Shown piece by piece: positions 12,976 to 22,042 of a stretch of 64,000 nucleotides of DNA. Every line of letters starts with the position of its first letter. The first letter of the stretch is position 1. The notes beneath the pieces were generated by a model. It saw only the letters and a list, made by a program, of their open reading frames with translations, did no database searches and was not told the origin of the DNA. A program made the translations under genes and the position numbers. The stretch comes from Arthrobacter sp. ISL-30 (GTDB lineage: Bacteria; Actinomycetota; Actinomycetes; Actinomycetales; Micrococcaceae): assembly GCF_018613855.1 (NCBI RefSeq), contig NZ_JAGGPK010000022.1:1-64000 (forward strand), in the 5' to 3' direction.

Positions 12976-14191
12976 CAATGCCTCCCGGAACCACCCTCAC
13001 CCGCCGCCCGGCCAGTTCTTCGGGGATGTCGGCGTCGACGGCGGCAGTCACCAGCACTTGCTCGGCGCCGGCTACGATCGCTGCCAGTTTACGCCTGCGC
13101 TGGACGTCCAGCTCGGCGAAAACGTCGTCGAGGATCAGGATAGGAGCAGAGCCTCCGGTGATGGCGTCGTCCAGCATTATGTAGTAGGAGGCCAGCCGGA
13201 GCGCAAGGCACATTGACCAGGTCTCGCCGTGGGAGGCGTAGCCCTTCGCCGGTGCTTCGCCAAGCATCAGTTCGAGCTCGTCCCGGTGCGGCCCCACCAG
13301 GGAAATCCCGCGTTCCAGCTCCTTGCGGCGGGAGGCGGCAAAGGCCTGGATGTAGCGGTCAGACAATTCCTCCACGGACAGGGACCGCAGGGCTTCCGTC
13401 GTTCCTGCTGTGGCTGCGGCGGGAACGGTGTCCGCGGCGACTGCCGAGCCTGCAGCGGGATCTGGCAGCCCGCCGTCGTCGTCAAGGACGCCCTGGATCG
13501 TGGAACGGTACTGGGCGTCGGCTTCCCTTGATCCGTCGGTGAGCTGGGCATAGGCGCTGTTCAGGTGAGGGCGCAACCGCTCTACGAGTTCGAGGCGGGC
13601 ATGCAGTAACTCCGCTCCCGCCTTGGCCATGTGCTGGTCCCATACCTCGAGTGTTGCCTCGTGGGCCGCTGTGAACTTGCCCGAACGGGCGGATTTCAAC
13701 AGGGCATTGCGCTGTTTGAGGACCCGGTCATAGTCGCTGCGCGTGGCGGCGTGCCTGGGGATAAGGCTGACCAGCAATTCGTCCAGGAAGCGTCTCCGGT
13801 TGGAGGGATCGCCCTTCACCAGGGCAAGGTCTTCCGGTGCGAACAGCACTGTGTGGCAGATGCCTACGATGTCACGCGCCCGAACGGGATTTCCGCGGTT
13901 GATGCGTCCGCGGTTGGCCCGGTTGGCGTTGATTTCAAGCTCGATGATGGTGGACTGCTCACCACGGACAAGCTTGGCGCGAATCATGGCGCGTTCGGTG
14001 CCAAAGCGAAGCAGGGGTCCGTCCGAACTGACCCGGTGGGAGCTGAGGTTAGCCAGGTAACCGATCGCCTCCATGAGGTTCGTCTTGCCTATTCCGTTAG
14101 ACCCCACGAGCACGGTGACGCCGGGCCCGAGCTTCAGGTCGACCTGGGCGTAGCTTCGGAAATCGGTGAGTGAAAGGTGTTCAAGATACAC
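12962..14191 (-). CDS. recF: DNA replication and repair protein RecF
   Basis: A 409-residue SMC-like ATPase. The Walker A motif is GSNGIGKTNLME (about residues 31-42), the signature region lies before LVGPHRDEL, and Walker B is ILILDDVFAELD. RecF acts with RecO and RecR to load RecA at single-strand gaps. The segment at about residues 235-272 is an Ala-rich insertion (AGSAVAADTVPAAATAGTT) not expected in shorter homologues. Start codon is GTG. It belongs to the dnaN-gnd-recF-dciA block. Confidence 0.97.
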   Translation of the reverse strand: MYLEHLSLTDFRSYAQVDLKLGPGVTVLVGSNGIGKTNLMEAIGYLANLSSHRVSSDGPLLRFGTERAMIRAKLVRGEQSTIIELEINANRANRGRINRGNPVRARDIVGICHTVLFAPEDLALVKGDPSNRRRFLDELLVSLIPRHAATRSDYDRVLKQRNALLKSARSGKFTAAHEATLEVWDQHMAKAGAELLHARLELVERLRPHLNSAYAQLTDGSREADAQYRSTIQGVLDDDGGLPDPAAGSAVAADTVPAAATAGTTEALRSLSVEELSDRYIQAFAASRRKELERGISLVGPHRDELELMLGEAPAKGYASHGETWSMCLALRLASYYIMLDDAITGGSAPILILDDVFAELDVQRRRKLAAIVAGAEQVLVTAAVDADIPEELAGRRVRVVPGGIDGEG

Positions 14192-14215
14192 GCTTGCCGC
14201 CGGCCTCCCGGCCCC

Positions 14216-15100
14216 TTATTTGGCCGGGCGGGTGGCATGCCCGCCGAACTGGTGGCGCAGGGCCGAGACCATCTTCATGGCGGGTGAGTTGTCCTCACGG
14301 GAGGCAAAACGGGCGAACAGTGCAGCGGTGATAGCCGGCGCCGGAACGGCGTTGGCGATCGCTTCCTCCACAGTCCAGCGTCCTTCGCCCGAATCCTCAA
14401 CGTAGTCGTCGATAGATTCGAGGCCTGGATCTTCGTCCAGTGCCTTAACCATGAGGTCAAGGAGCCACGAACGCACCACGGTCCCCTTCTGCCAGGCGCG
14501 GAAGGTTCCGGGAAGGTCGTTGACGATGTCCTTCGCGGCCAGCAACTCGTAGCCCTCGGCGTAGGCCTGCATGAGCCCGTATTCGATTCCGTTGTGGACC
14601 ATCTTGGCGTAATGCCCGGCCCCAACGCCGCCAACATGGACGAAGCTGTCAGCCCGCTCACCCTCGGGGCGCAGCGCATCGAAGATCGGCATGGCCGCCG
14701 CAATGTCGTCTTCGTTGCCACCTGCCATCAGTCCGTAGCCGTTCTGGAGTCCCCAGACCCCGCCCGAGACTCCGCAGTCGGCGAACCGTATGCCCTTTTC
14801 GACAAGGAACGCGGCATGTTTCTGGTCCTCGGTGAAGCGGGAGTTGCCGCCGTCGATGACGAGATCTCCCGGGGCGAGCTTCTCCCCGAGTTCGGTCACC
14901 ACTGCGTCAGTGATCTGGCCGGCCGGAACCATGATCCAGATGAGTCGGGGCGCAGGCACCGCGGCCAGGAGCTCATCCACGGAGCCGACGTCAGTCACGT
15001 CCGGATTGCGATCGTAGCCAGTGACGTCGATGCCACCCTTCCGCATGCGTTCGCGCATGTTGAAGCCCATTTTTCCAAGACCGATCAATCCGATATGCAC
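14216..15100 (-). CDS. gnd: 6-phosphogluconate dehydrogenase, decarboxylating (short NAD-type)
   Basis: A 294-residue enzyme that converts 6-phosphogluconate to ribulose 5-phosphate in the pentose phosphate pathway. The Rossmann motif GLIGLGKMGFNM is at the N-terminus, then IDGGNSRF, the substrate motif GVSGGVWGLQNG, and the catalytic lysine in GAGHYAKMVHNGIEY. It is the ~300-residue form rather than the ~480-residue form. GTG 15100 is preceded by AGAAAAGAG and chosen over ATG 15121. The gene sits between dnaN and recF, as in other actinobacteria. Confidence 0.95.
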   Translation of the reverse strand: MHIGLIGLGKMGFNMRERMRKGGIDVTGYDRNPDVTDVGSVDELLAAVPAPRLIWIMVPAGQITDAVVTELGEKLAPGDLVIDGGNSRFTEDQKHAAFLVEKGIRFADCGVSGGVWGLQNGYGLMAGGNEDDIAAAMPIFDALRPEGERADSFVHVGGVGAGHYAKMVHNGIEYGLMQAYAEGYELLAAKDIVNDLPGTFRAWQKGTVVRSWLLDLMVKALDEDPGLESIDDYVEDSGEGRWTVEEAIANAVPAPAITAALFARFASREDNSPAMKMVSALRHQFGGHATRPAK

Positions 15101-15195
15101 CGTGTGAGCTCTTTTCTGCATTGGTGGCGTGATGGCGGGCCAACTGACTCGCATTTGTTGTCGTCATGAGCGCCCATAACGACAACAACTGCTAC

Positions 15196-16320
15196 CTAGT
15201 TGGGAAGGCGTACCGGCATCACGAGGTAGCGGTAGTCGTCTTGGTCTTCGCCATCGGCGTCAGCCTGAGCCGTGATCATGGCCGGCTTCGGCGCGGTGGT
15301 GAAAGAGAACCGGACAAACTTGGTTTCGATGACGCTCAAGCCCTCTACAAGATAGTGCGGGTTGAAGGCCACTGTGATGTCGTCACCTGTCAGCTGGGCC
15401 TCGAGTTCCTCCGAGGCTTGGGCGTCTTCGCCGGTGCCTGCGTCAAGGTGCAGTTGGCCCTGCGTGAAGGCAAGCCGAACCGGGGTGTTCCGTTCGGCCA
15501 CGAGCGAGACGCGGCGTACCGCTTCCACAAGTTCCTGGGTCTGGACGGTGGCGTGGATCGGCGTGGAATCCGGAAAGAGTGAGCGGATCTTGGGGTAGTC
15601 GCCATCGACGAGCAGGGACGTGGTGGTGCGGCCGCCGCTTTCGAAACCGATAAGCCGGCTGTCGTCGTCGGCGATTGCCAGGTTGATTTCGCCGCTGCCG
15701 CCCAAGGTCTTGGCAACCTCGTTGAGGGTCTTGGATTTGACCAGTGCACTGGTTGAGATGCTCGGGTTGACGGGCTTCCAGGGAAGTTCCCGCATGGCAA
15801 GCCGGTAGCGGTCCGTGGCGAGCAAGGTGATCAGGTCGTCCTCGATTTCCATCCGGACGCCGGTGAGGATCGGGAGCGTGTCATCCTTGCTGGCCGCGAT
15901 GATCACCTGGGAAACGGCTTGGGCGAAAGCATCGCCCGGGACCGTTCCGGTAATGGTAGGCAGGGCTGGAAGCGGAGGGTATTCACTCTCCGGCATGGTG
16001 GCCAGGTGGAAGCTGCTTCGGCGGCAGGTGAGGGTGACTTTGCTGCCGTCCGTTTCCACCTCAACCGGGGCCGAGGGCAGGCTGCGGCAAATGTCGGCAA
16101 GTAGGCGCCCCGACACCAGGATGGTTCCCTCGGTGGTGATGTCCGCGGGAATTTCCAGCCGTGCGGACGTCTCGTAGTCAAAACTGGACAGGCTAACGGT
16201 GCCGGCTTCTGCTTTCAGGAGGAGACCGGACAGGACAGGGACGGGCGGCCGCGGAGACAACGACCGGGCGGTCCATGTAACGGCTTCTGCCAGGACGTCC
16301 CGTTCGACTCTGAACTTCAC
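15196..16320 (-). CDS. dnaN: DNA polymerase III sliding clamp (beta subunit)
   Basis: A 374-residue protein with three clamp-fold domains. It starts MKFRVERDVLAEAVTWTARSL and ends with the conserved RYLVMPVRL segment that forms part of the hydrophobic partner-binding pocket. The homodimeric ring tethers DNA polymerase and recruits repair proteins. It follows dnaA across the origin region on the same strand. Confidence 0.98.
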   Translation of the reverse strand: MKFRVERDVLAEAVTWTARSLSPRPPVPVLSGLLLKAEAGTVSLSSFDYETSARLEIPADITTEGTILVSGRLLADICRSLPSAPVEVETDGSKVTLTCRRSSFHLATMPESEYPPLPALPTITGTVPGDAFAQAVSQVIIAASKDDTLPILTGVRMEIEDDLITLLATDRYRLAMRELPWKPVNPSISTSALVKSKTLNEVAKTLGGSGEINLAIADDDSRLIGFESGGRTTTSLLVDGDYPKIRSLFPDSTPIHATVQTQELVEAVRRVSLVAERNTPVRLAFTQGQLHLDAGTGEDAQASEELEAQLTGDDITVAFNPHYLVEGLSVIETKFVRFSFTTAPKPAMITAQADADGEDQDDYRYLVMPVRLPN

Positions 16321-16880
16321 GGAAGGGTGCCGCCTTTCATTACTGCTGTTCGTTGCCTAAACCCGGAACTCCGTTTGGCCCCGAAACTTGTGCTCGTCTC
16401 CCTGGAAGCTGCACGGTCCGCGTTTACGGATGACAAAACAAGCTCAAGGATGGACGCGTTGCTGACAGCTTAGCCGGAACAGCCGGGATTAACCCATCCC
16501 CGGCTTACAGCCTTGTCGTTTCCGGCAGCGCCGGACCGGGCAGGTGGGCCAGGAGAGGGTGGTTGTTATTTGAGGGATATCAATTTTTTGGGATTCGTAG
16601 TGTTAATAACTGTTGTGGAAACTGTGGAAAACCCGCGATGGCGGCGCCGTTCCGCGGTTAAGCCCTGTTCATGGGCTGTGGGTCCAAGGGGTTTTAAACA
16701 GGGTGTGGACGTGGATAACCTCAAGCACGGTTTTTAACGATCCACAGACGGCTTAAGGGTTTTAAGCCCATTAACCACGCTTGTCCCCTTAACCATCCAC
16801 AGGGTTATCCACATGCACCTGTTAATAAGGTAGGGATAGGCGGCCGCGGGCAGCCCGAGTGTGGAACAAGGGCTGTGGAA
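16321..16880. other. oriC: oriC, chromosomal replication origin (dnaN-dnaA intergenic)
   Basis: About 560 bp without genes. Clear DnaA boxes include TTATCCACA at 16805-16813, its reverse-oriented near match CGTGGATAA at 16710-16718 and TGTGGACGT at 16704-16712, plus several TCCACAG/CTGTGG matches between 16610 and 16880. An AT-rich tract at 16563-16615 (GATATCAATTTTTTGG, TGTTAATAACTG) is a good duplex-unwinding candidate, and a related CTGTTAATAAGG lies at 16819-16830. The position between dnaA and dnaN matches experimentally defined actinobacterial origins. Confidence 0.88.
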
Positions 16881-18302
16881 TCAGGAGTCGCGCTGCTGCT
16901 GCTTGATGCGGTTGGTCAGTTCAGTGACCTGGTTGTAGATCACGCGGCGTTCGGCCATGAGTTCGCGGATCTTGCGGTCGGCGTGGATCACGGTGGTGTG
17001 GTCCCGCCCACCCAGTTCCTGGCCGATTTTGGGCAGCGACATATCGGTCAGCTCCCGGCAGAGGTACATGGCGATCTGGCGGGCCGTCACCAGGGTGCGT
17101 GTGCGGGACTTGCTGCAAAGCTCGTCCATGCTGAGCTTGAAGTAATCGGCAGTCTGCCGCAGGATCTGCTCGGCCGTGATTTCTTGGGCGCCGTCGTCGG
17201 TAATGAGATCCTTCAGCACCATTTCCGCGAGTGCCACATCAACTGGCTGGCGGTTGAGGCTGGCAAACGCCGTGACGCGAATCAGTGCGCCTTCGAGTTC
17301 ACGGATGTTGCTGGAGATTTTGGAGGCGATGTACTCCAGGGCATCGTCCGGAGCGGAAAGCCCCTCGTTCTGTGCCTTCTTGCGCAGGATGGCAATTCGG
17401 GTTTCCAGTTCCGGGGGCTGGATGTCCGTCAGCAGGCCCCACTCGAAGCGGGACTTCATGCGGTCCTCGAAGCCGGCCAGCAACTTGGGCGGCTGGTCCG
17501 AGGTGATCACGACTTGTTTGTTGTTGTTGTGCAGCGCATTGAATGTGTGGAAGAACTCTTCCAGCGTCCGGTCCTTGCCGGCCAGGAACTGGATGTCATC
17601 GATCAACAGGACGTCCACGTTGCGGTAGGTCGTCTTGAAGCTGGCACCCTCGTCGTCGCGAATCGAGTTGATGAAGTCGTTGGTGAACTCTTCCGAGTTC
17701 ACGTAGCGGACCCGGATTCCGCCGTAGAGGCGCCGCGCATAGTGCCCGATGGCGTGCAGCAGGTGGGTCTTGCCAAGTCCGGAATCGCCATAGATGAAGA
17801 GCGGGTTGTACGCCTTGGCCGGCGCCTCGGCCACGGCCACTGCAGCGGCGTGGGCAAAGCGGTTGGAGGAGCCGATGACGAAGGTGTCGAAAACGTACTT
17901 GGGGTTCAGCCGTCCGAATTCGTGGGATGTGCTGGGAGGCGTGGGCTGCGGCTTGGGTTCGAAGGCAGCATCTGCTCCAAGGGAGAGCTCGACGGCGGGT
18001 TCCGGCTCCTCGTGGATGGGCACCAGGTCAGTGTCTACGTCGATGGCGCAGCGGATGTCATCAGAAAAGACATTGCGCAGAGCGTCGTCAAGGGCGTCCT
18101 TGACCTGGGTTTGCAGGACTTCACGGGTGAGTTCGTTGGGTACGGCCACCAGCAGGGTGGAACCAATCAGGCCCTGGGCCTGGGCAAGGATGACGAAGCC
18201 ACGCTGACGGGGGGTGACCCTGTCGTCCTGCTCCAGCAGGGTCAGCACTCGACGCCAGGAACTTCCGACAGTATTGGCGTGGTTGGCTTCGTCTACTGTC
18301 AT
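16881..18302 (-). CDS. dnaA: Chromosomal replication initiator DnaA
   Basis: A 473-residue initiator. Domain I (residues about 1-90) is followed by an acidic linker. The AAA+ domain has Walker A GDSGLGKTHLL, Walker B LLIDDIQFL and arginine-finger region SRFEWGL; domain IV has the DNA-binding signature GGRDHTTVIHADRKI. It binds DnaA boxes at oriC and opens the duplex. ATG 18302 starts the conserved MTVDEANHANTVGSSW; the open frame extends upstream but loses similarity. DnaA boxes in its own leader suggest autoregulation. Confidence 0.97.
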   Translation of the reverse strand: MTVDEANHANTVGSSWRRVLTLLEQDDRVTPRQRGFVILAQAQGLIGSTLLVAVPNELTREVLQTQVKDALDDALRNVFSDDIRCAIDVDTDLVPIHEEPEPAVELSLGADAAFEPKPQPTPPSTSHEFGRLNPKYVFDTFVIGSSNRFAHAAAVAVAEAPAKAYNPLFIYGDSGLGKTHLLHAIGHYARRLYGGIRVRYVNSEEFTNDFINSIRDDEGASFKTTYRNVDVLLIDDIQFLAGKDRTLEEFFHTFNALHNNNKQVVITSDQPPKLLAGFEDRMKSRFEWGLLTDIQPPELETRIAILRKKAQNEGLSAPDDALEYIASKISSNIRELEGALIRVTAFASLNRQPVDVALAEMVLKDLITDDGAQEITAEQILRQTADYFKLSMDELCSKSRTRTLVTARQIAMYLCRELTDMSLPKIGQELGGRDHTTVIHADRKIRELMAERRVIYNQVTELTNRIKQQQRDS

Positions 18303-18774
18303 CAAATTGGTTCCTAAATATTGCTTGCCTGCATTGCCCGCAGCCGAAGTGTCCAAAAAGTCCCCCAAAGACGTATGGATTCCGGGGCAATCCACAGGGT
18401 TATGCACAGTCCGTGGATAATCGGCTACTGAGACACTCTAGGGTATGAAAACGCTAGAAGATAGCTGGCTAGTTGCTTGTGGATAATTACACCGTTGTTG
18501 TTCGAAAACGGGGTCTGTGACGTGCTTCATCCACAGGCTGTGGGGCACTGTTAGCCACAGTTGGGGACAGGGCATCGGACCAGTCCCGGTTTGACTGGGA
18601 AGTCGTATTTGCCCTAACGTTGTGAAGTCCTTTGTGTCCGCTTTTTGACCAACCGCGCCTCCGTACGCCCAGCGTCCGGTAAGCGGCGGCAGCAGACATC
18701 TACAAAACTTAGCGTCGGCCAGTTCTTCCCCTTTGATCGGGTGGGCGCACCTTTGATCCACTGGAGTAACTAAC
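18303..18774. promoter_or_regulatory. Divergent dnaA/rpmH control region with DnaA boxes
   Basis: This gene-free spacer carries TTATGCACA at 18400-18408, CGTGGATAA at 18412-18420 and TGTGGATAA at 18478-18486, with further CCACAG/CTGTGG matches up to 18570. The positions upstream of dnaA fit DnaA autoregulation or a second half of a bipartite origin. A possible rightward promoter for rpmH is TTGACT at 18591-18596 with TAACGT at 18615-18620 (18-bp spacer, agreeing with TANNNT). Confidence 0.65.
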
Positions 18775-18912
18775 GTGAGCAAGCGGACTTTTCAGCCGAA
18801 TAACCGCCGTCGAGCCAAGAAGCACGGTTTCCGCCTTCGTATGCGCACCCGTGCCGGCCGCGCCATCCTGGCTGCCCGCCGTGGCAAGGGCCGCGTCGAA
18901 CTGTCGGCGTAA
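18775..18912 (+). CDS. rpmH: Ribosomal protein bL34
   Basis: A 45-residue, highly basic protein starting at GTG 18775 ([20 protein letters not shown]...) and ending GKGRVELSA. Length and sequence are canonical for bL34 of the large ribosomal subunit. It heads the rpmH-rnpA-yidD-yidC-khpB-rsmG operon divergent from dnaA. Confidence 0.98.
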   Translation: MSKRTFQPNNRRRAKKHGFRLRMRTRAGRAILAARRGKGRVELSA

Positions 18913-18952
18913 ATACTGACTTGTCGGTCAGCCCTTCTATGCGAGTTTGACG

Positions 18953-19372
18953 GTGCTTGCCACCCGTAACCGCTTGCGGACTTCGACGGACTTTTCAACA
19001 ACTGTACGTTCCGGCGTCCGCAATGGACGCCGGAACTTAGTGTTATATACGGCACCCATCGCCGCGGACCAGGCCACCCGAATCGGCTTTATTGTTTCCA
19101 AAGCTATCGGGAACGCCGTGACCAGGAACCTCGTTAAGAGGAGACTGAGGGAAGCAGGTGCCTTGTCACTCGGCATGCACGGAACCGGCCTGGCGGTCGT
19201 GGTTCGCGCATTGCCTGCGGCGGCGACTGCCAGTTGGGACCAACTGTTGGCGGATTACAACGCCGCCCTCAGCGTGACTACCAAGAGGCTGGCCGGAAGC
19301 GTGCGCAACGGCGAGAAGGTCGCTTCGCCCGAACTAAACGGCACAACAGAGGAAGGGACACCGCGTGCATAA
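18953..19372 (+). CDS. rnpA: Ribonuclease P protein component
   Basis: A 139-residue basic protein that assists RNase P RNA in cutting tRNA 5' leaders. The family signature is GFIVSKAIGNAVTRNLVKRR (about residues 45-65). I use GTG 18953 (LATRNRLRTSTDF follows); a TTG 6 bp upstream is possible. The C-terminal ~25 residues are unconserved. It overlaps yidD by 8 bp. Confidence 0.95.
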   Translation: MLATRNRLRTSTDFSTTVRSGVRNGRRNLVLYTAPIAADQATRIGFIVSKAIGNAVTRNLVKRRLREAGALSLGMHGTGLAVVVRALPAAATASWDQLLADYNAALSVTTKRLAGSVRNGEKVASPELNGTTEEGTPRA

Positions 19373-19760
19373 CCGGACCGTCGGCGTCGTTCCTTCCCTC
19401 AAAGCCCTGGCCTCTGCCGCCGGCGCTTTCCTGTGTGATCTCCCCCGGAACATCCTGATCCTGTTGCTGCGGACCTATCGCAGGCTTGTGTCTCCTCTCT
19501 ATGGGCAGGTCTGCCGCTTCTTTCCTTCCTGTTCTGCCTATGCCCTTGAGGCAGTTACCGTTCACGGCGCCGTGAAGGGCAGCTGGCTCGCAGCCAGGCG
19601 TCTGGCCAAATGCCATCCTTGGAATGCCGGTGGTGTGGACCATGTCCCCGCCGGCCACCGTCACTGGCCTGAAGGCCGGACCCCCATGATTGTTGTACTG
19701 AATAACCCGGATCTGTTCCTGGCTGCTCAGGCTGATGAAGAAGGCCGCCCGGCGGCCTAA
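19365..19760 (+). CDS. yidD: Membrane protein insertion efficiency factor YidD
   Basis: A 131-residue protein. The hallmark is the RLVSPLYGQVCRFFPSCSAY segment with the conserved cysteine pair, then a GSWLAARRLAKCHPW motif. YidD is a membrane-associated helper of YidC-dependent insertion. The GTG start lies inside rnpA. The N-terminal ~25 and C-terminal ~30 residues are longer than in compact family members. Confidence 0.94.
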   Translation: MHNRTVGVVPSLKALASAAGAFLCDLPRNILILLLRTYRRLVSPLYGQVCRFFPSCSAYALEAVTVHGAVKGSWLAARRLAKCHPWNAGGVDHVPAGHRHWPEGRTPMIVVLNNPDLFLAAQADEEGRPAA

Positions 19761-19777
19761 CAAAATAGGGATAACGT

Positions 19778-20740
19778 ATGGACTTCTTTGAAACAATCAT
19801 GTTTCCGTTCAAGTGGCTGGTCTCGGTCATCATGGTCGGCTTCCATGAAGGACTGAGCTTCATTGGCCTTCCGGAAGCGTCCGGATGGACCTGGACCCTG
19901 TCGATTATTGGCCTCGTGCTGGTGATTCGGGCGGCGCTGATTCCTGTCTTCGTCAAGCAGATCAAGGCGCAGCGCGGTATGCAGCTCCTGCAGCCGGACT
20001 TGAAGAAGCTCCAGGACAAGTACAAGGGCAAGACCGACCAGCTGTCCCGCCAGGCCATGGCGCAGGAACAGATGGCGATGTACAAGAAGCACGGGACCAA
20101 CCCGTTCTCTGCATGCCTTCCGATGCTGATCCAGATGCCGTTCTTCTTTGCGCTGTTCCAGGTGCTCTCCGGCATCTCATCCGCCCGTGACAAGGGCCAG
20201 GGCATCGGTGCTATGGGCCACGATCAGGTTGTGCAGTTCGACGATTCCACGATTTTCGGTGCACCCCTCTCCGCAACGCTGCTTCACAATCCGGAAGGCA
20301 ACCCCCTAGCGGTCACCATCCTGACCATCGTCATGATCCTCGCGATGACGGCGTCGCAGTTCATCACGCAGAAGCAGATCATGGCGAAGAACATGTCTGA
20401 AGAGGCGATGGCCAGCCCCTTCATGCGCCAGCAGAAGATGATGCTATACATCCTGCCGATCGTGTTCGGCGTCGGCGGCATCAACTTCCCCATCGGTGTC
20501 CTCATCTACTGGACCACCACGAACCTTTGGACTATGGCGCAGCAGTTCTTCGTCATCCGTCGCATGCCGACGCCGGGATCCCCGGCCGCGAAGGCCCTCG
20601 CCGAGCGTCGTGCCGCCAAGGGCCTGCCGGCCCTGCCCATTCTGAGCGGTAAGCGTGAAGAAGTAGAAGCCGCCCCCGCCGTCGTTGAGGTCAAAAGCCA
20701 GCGCGTCCAGCCGCAGCGCAAGAACAGGAAGAAGAAGTAA
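19778..20740 (+). CDS. yidC: Membrane protein insertase YidC/Oxa1
   Basis: A 320-residue polytopic protein of the Gram-positive type, lacking the large periplasmic domain. The insertase core runs from about residue 35 to 265 with helices around LSIIGLVLVIRAALIPVFVK (including the conserved hydrophilic-groove Arg), CLPMLIQMPFFFALFQVL and PIGVLIYWTTTNLW. The C-terminal tail is very basic (RVQPQRKNRKKK) and probably binds the ribosome. The stop shares one base with the khpB start (TAATG). Confidence 0.97.
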   Translation: MDFFETIMFPFKWLVSVIMVGFHEGLSFIGLPEASGWTWTLSIIGLVLVIRAALIPVFVKQIKAQRGMQLLQPDLKKLQDKYKGKTDQLSRQAMAQEQMAMYKKHGTNPFSACLPMLIQMPFFFALFQVLSGISSARDKGQGIGAMGHDQVVQFDDSTIFGAPLSATLLHNPEGNPLAVTILTIVMILAMTASQFITQKQIMAKNMSEEAMASPFMRQQKMMLYILPIVFGVGGINFPIGVLIYWTTTNLWTMAQQFFVIRRMPTPGSPAAKALAERRAAKGLPALPILSGKREEVEAAPAVVEVKSQRVQPQRKNRKKK

Positions 20741-21300
20741 TGTCTGTTGAGAGCACCGAAGAAGACGTGTCAGCGGTTGAAGGCCAGGACGAGGCCCAGG
20801 AAGATACGCAGTCCTCATCCAAGGGATCGAGCATAAAGCGACTGGAAGAAGAAGGCGACGTCGCGGCCGACTACCTCGAGGAACTGCTTGATATCGCCGA
20901 CATCGACGGCGACATCGACATTGAAGTGCGCAACGGCAGGACCTACATCTCCATCGCCGCGGAAGAGGAATCCTCTGGCCTCGACAGCCTTGTCGGCCCT
21001 GACGGAGAGGTTCTGGAGGCACTCCAGGAGCTGGCCCGGCTGTCTGTTTTGTCGGCTACCGAGAACCGTTCGCGGCTCGTTCTCGACATCAACGGCTATC
21101 GCAAGGAGCGTGCAGGCCACCTGCAGCAGATCGCGGAGGACGCCGTGGCCAAGGTCAAGGAGAATGGCGAATCTGTAGCCCTGGAGCCCATGAGCGCTTA
21201 CGAACGCAAGATCGTTCACGACGCCGTCGCTGACCTGGGTTTAGTCAGCGAGTCTGAGGGTGAAGGCTCGGGCCGACACATCGTTGTATCGGCCGACTGA
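20740..21300 (+). CDS. khpB: KH/R3H RNA-binding protein KhpB (Jag/EloR)
   Basis: A 186-residue RNA-binding protein. After an acidic N-terminal ~35 residues it has a KH domain (about 50-115, including LVGPDGEVLEALQELARL) and a C-terminal R3H domain (about 120-183, with SAYERKIVHDAVADL). The N-terminal Jag domain of firmicute homologues is absent. In other bacteria KhpB partners KhpA and influences cell elongation. It directly abuts yidC. Confidence 0.93.
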   Translation: MSVESTEEDVSAVEGQDEAQEDTQSSSKGSSIKRLEEEGDVAADYLEELLDIADIDGDIDIEVRNGRTYISIAAEEESSGLDSLVGPDGEVLEALQELARLSVLSATENRSRLVLDINGYRKERAGHLQQIAEDAVAKVKENGESVALEPMSAYERKIVHDAVADLGLVSESEGEGSGRHIVVSAD

Positions 21301-21306
21301 CGAACC

Positions 21307-21957
21307 ATGGTTGAAATAACTCCAGCTGAGCTCCAGGCGGCCGAGAAAATTTTCGGTTCGCGCCTGGAGCTCGCCAAGCGTTATGTGGAGCACCTTGCCA
21401 CGTCGGGGACAGAACGTGGCCTCATCGGCCCCCGGGAAATTCCCCGGCTGTGGAGCCGGCACGTCCTGAACTGCGCCGTCATCGAATCCGAAATTGCCCA
21501 AGACAGCCACGTAGCCGACGTCGGAAGCGGCGCCGGCCTGCCCGGCCTGTGCCTTGCAATTGCGCGACCCGACCTTGAACTGACACTCATCGAGCCGCTG
21601 GAGCGGAGGGTGATCTGGCTTCAGGAGGTCGTGGACGACCTCGGGCTAGACAACGTCACGGTTATGCGCACCAGGGCGGAGCTGGCCGTTGGCCTGATAA
21701 ACGCCGACGTCGTTACGGCTCGCGCGGTTTCGGCGCTGTCCAACCTGGCGGGCCTGACCATCCCGCTTCTCGGCGGCAAGGGTGAGGTGGTTGCCATCAA
21801 GGGACGGAGCGCCGCGGAGGAAATCGAGAAAGCGTCCAAGGTGATCCGCAAGCTTGGAGGCGTGAAAACGTCTGTTGTAGTGGTCGGACAGGATCTTTTG
21901 AAGGAACCCACCACAGTGGTGAGGATCGTCGTCAACAAGCCCGGGAAGATTGCGTAG
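21307..21957 (+). CDS. rsmG: 16S rRNA (guanine-N7) methyltransferase RsmG
   Basis: A 216-residue SAM-dependent methyltransferase that modifies G527 (E. coli numbering) of 16S rRNA; loss gives low-level streptomycin resistance in other bacteria. The SAM-binding motif is VADVGSGAGLPGLCLAIARP (about residues 63-82), followed by LIEPLERRVIWL. It ends the rpmH operon, 6 bp after khpB. Confidence 0.96.
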   Translation: MVEITPAELQAAEKIFGSRLELAKRYVEHLATSGTERGLIGPREIPRLWSRHVLNCAVIESEIAQDSHVADVGSGAGLPGLCLAIARPDLELTLIEPLERRVIWLQEVVDDLGLDNVTVMRTRAELAVGLINADVVTARAVSALSNLAGLTIPLLGGKGEVVAIKGRSAAEEIEKASKVIRKLGGVKTSVVVVGQDLLKEPTTVVRIVVNKPGKIA

Positions 21958-22042
21958 CCTAAGCAAGGCTTCGCTGGTCCGTGCAGGTAAGCGGCTAGGC
22001 TAGAGAACGGCAGCAAGAGCCGAATGAGAGTGAGAGTGTGAA

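Noticed and set aside
16875..18317. A 480-codon plus-strand frame opposite dnaA
   Set aside because: Antisense shadow; the minus-strand product is a complete DnaA.
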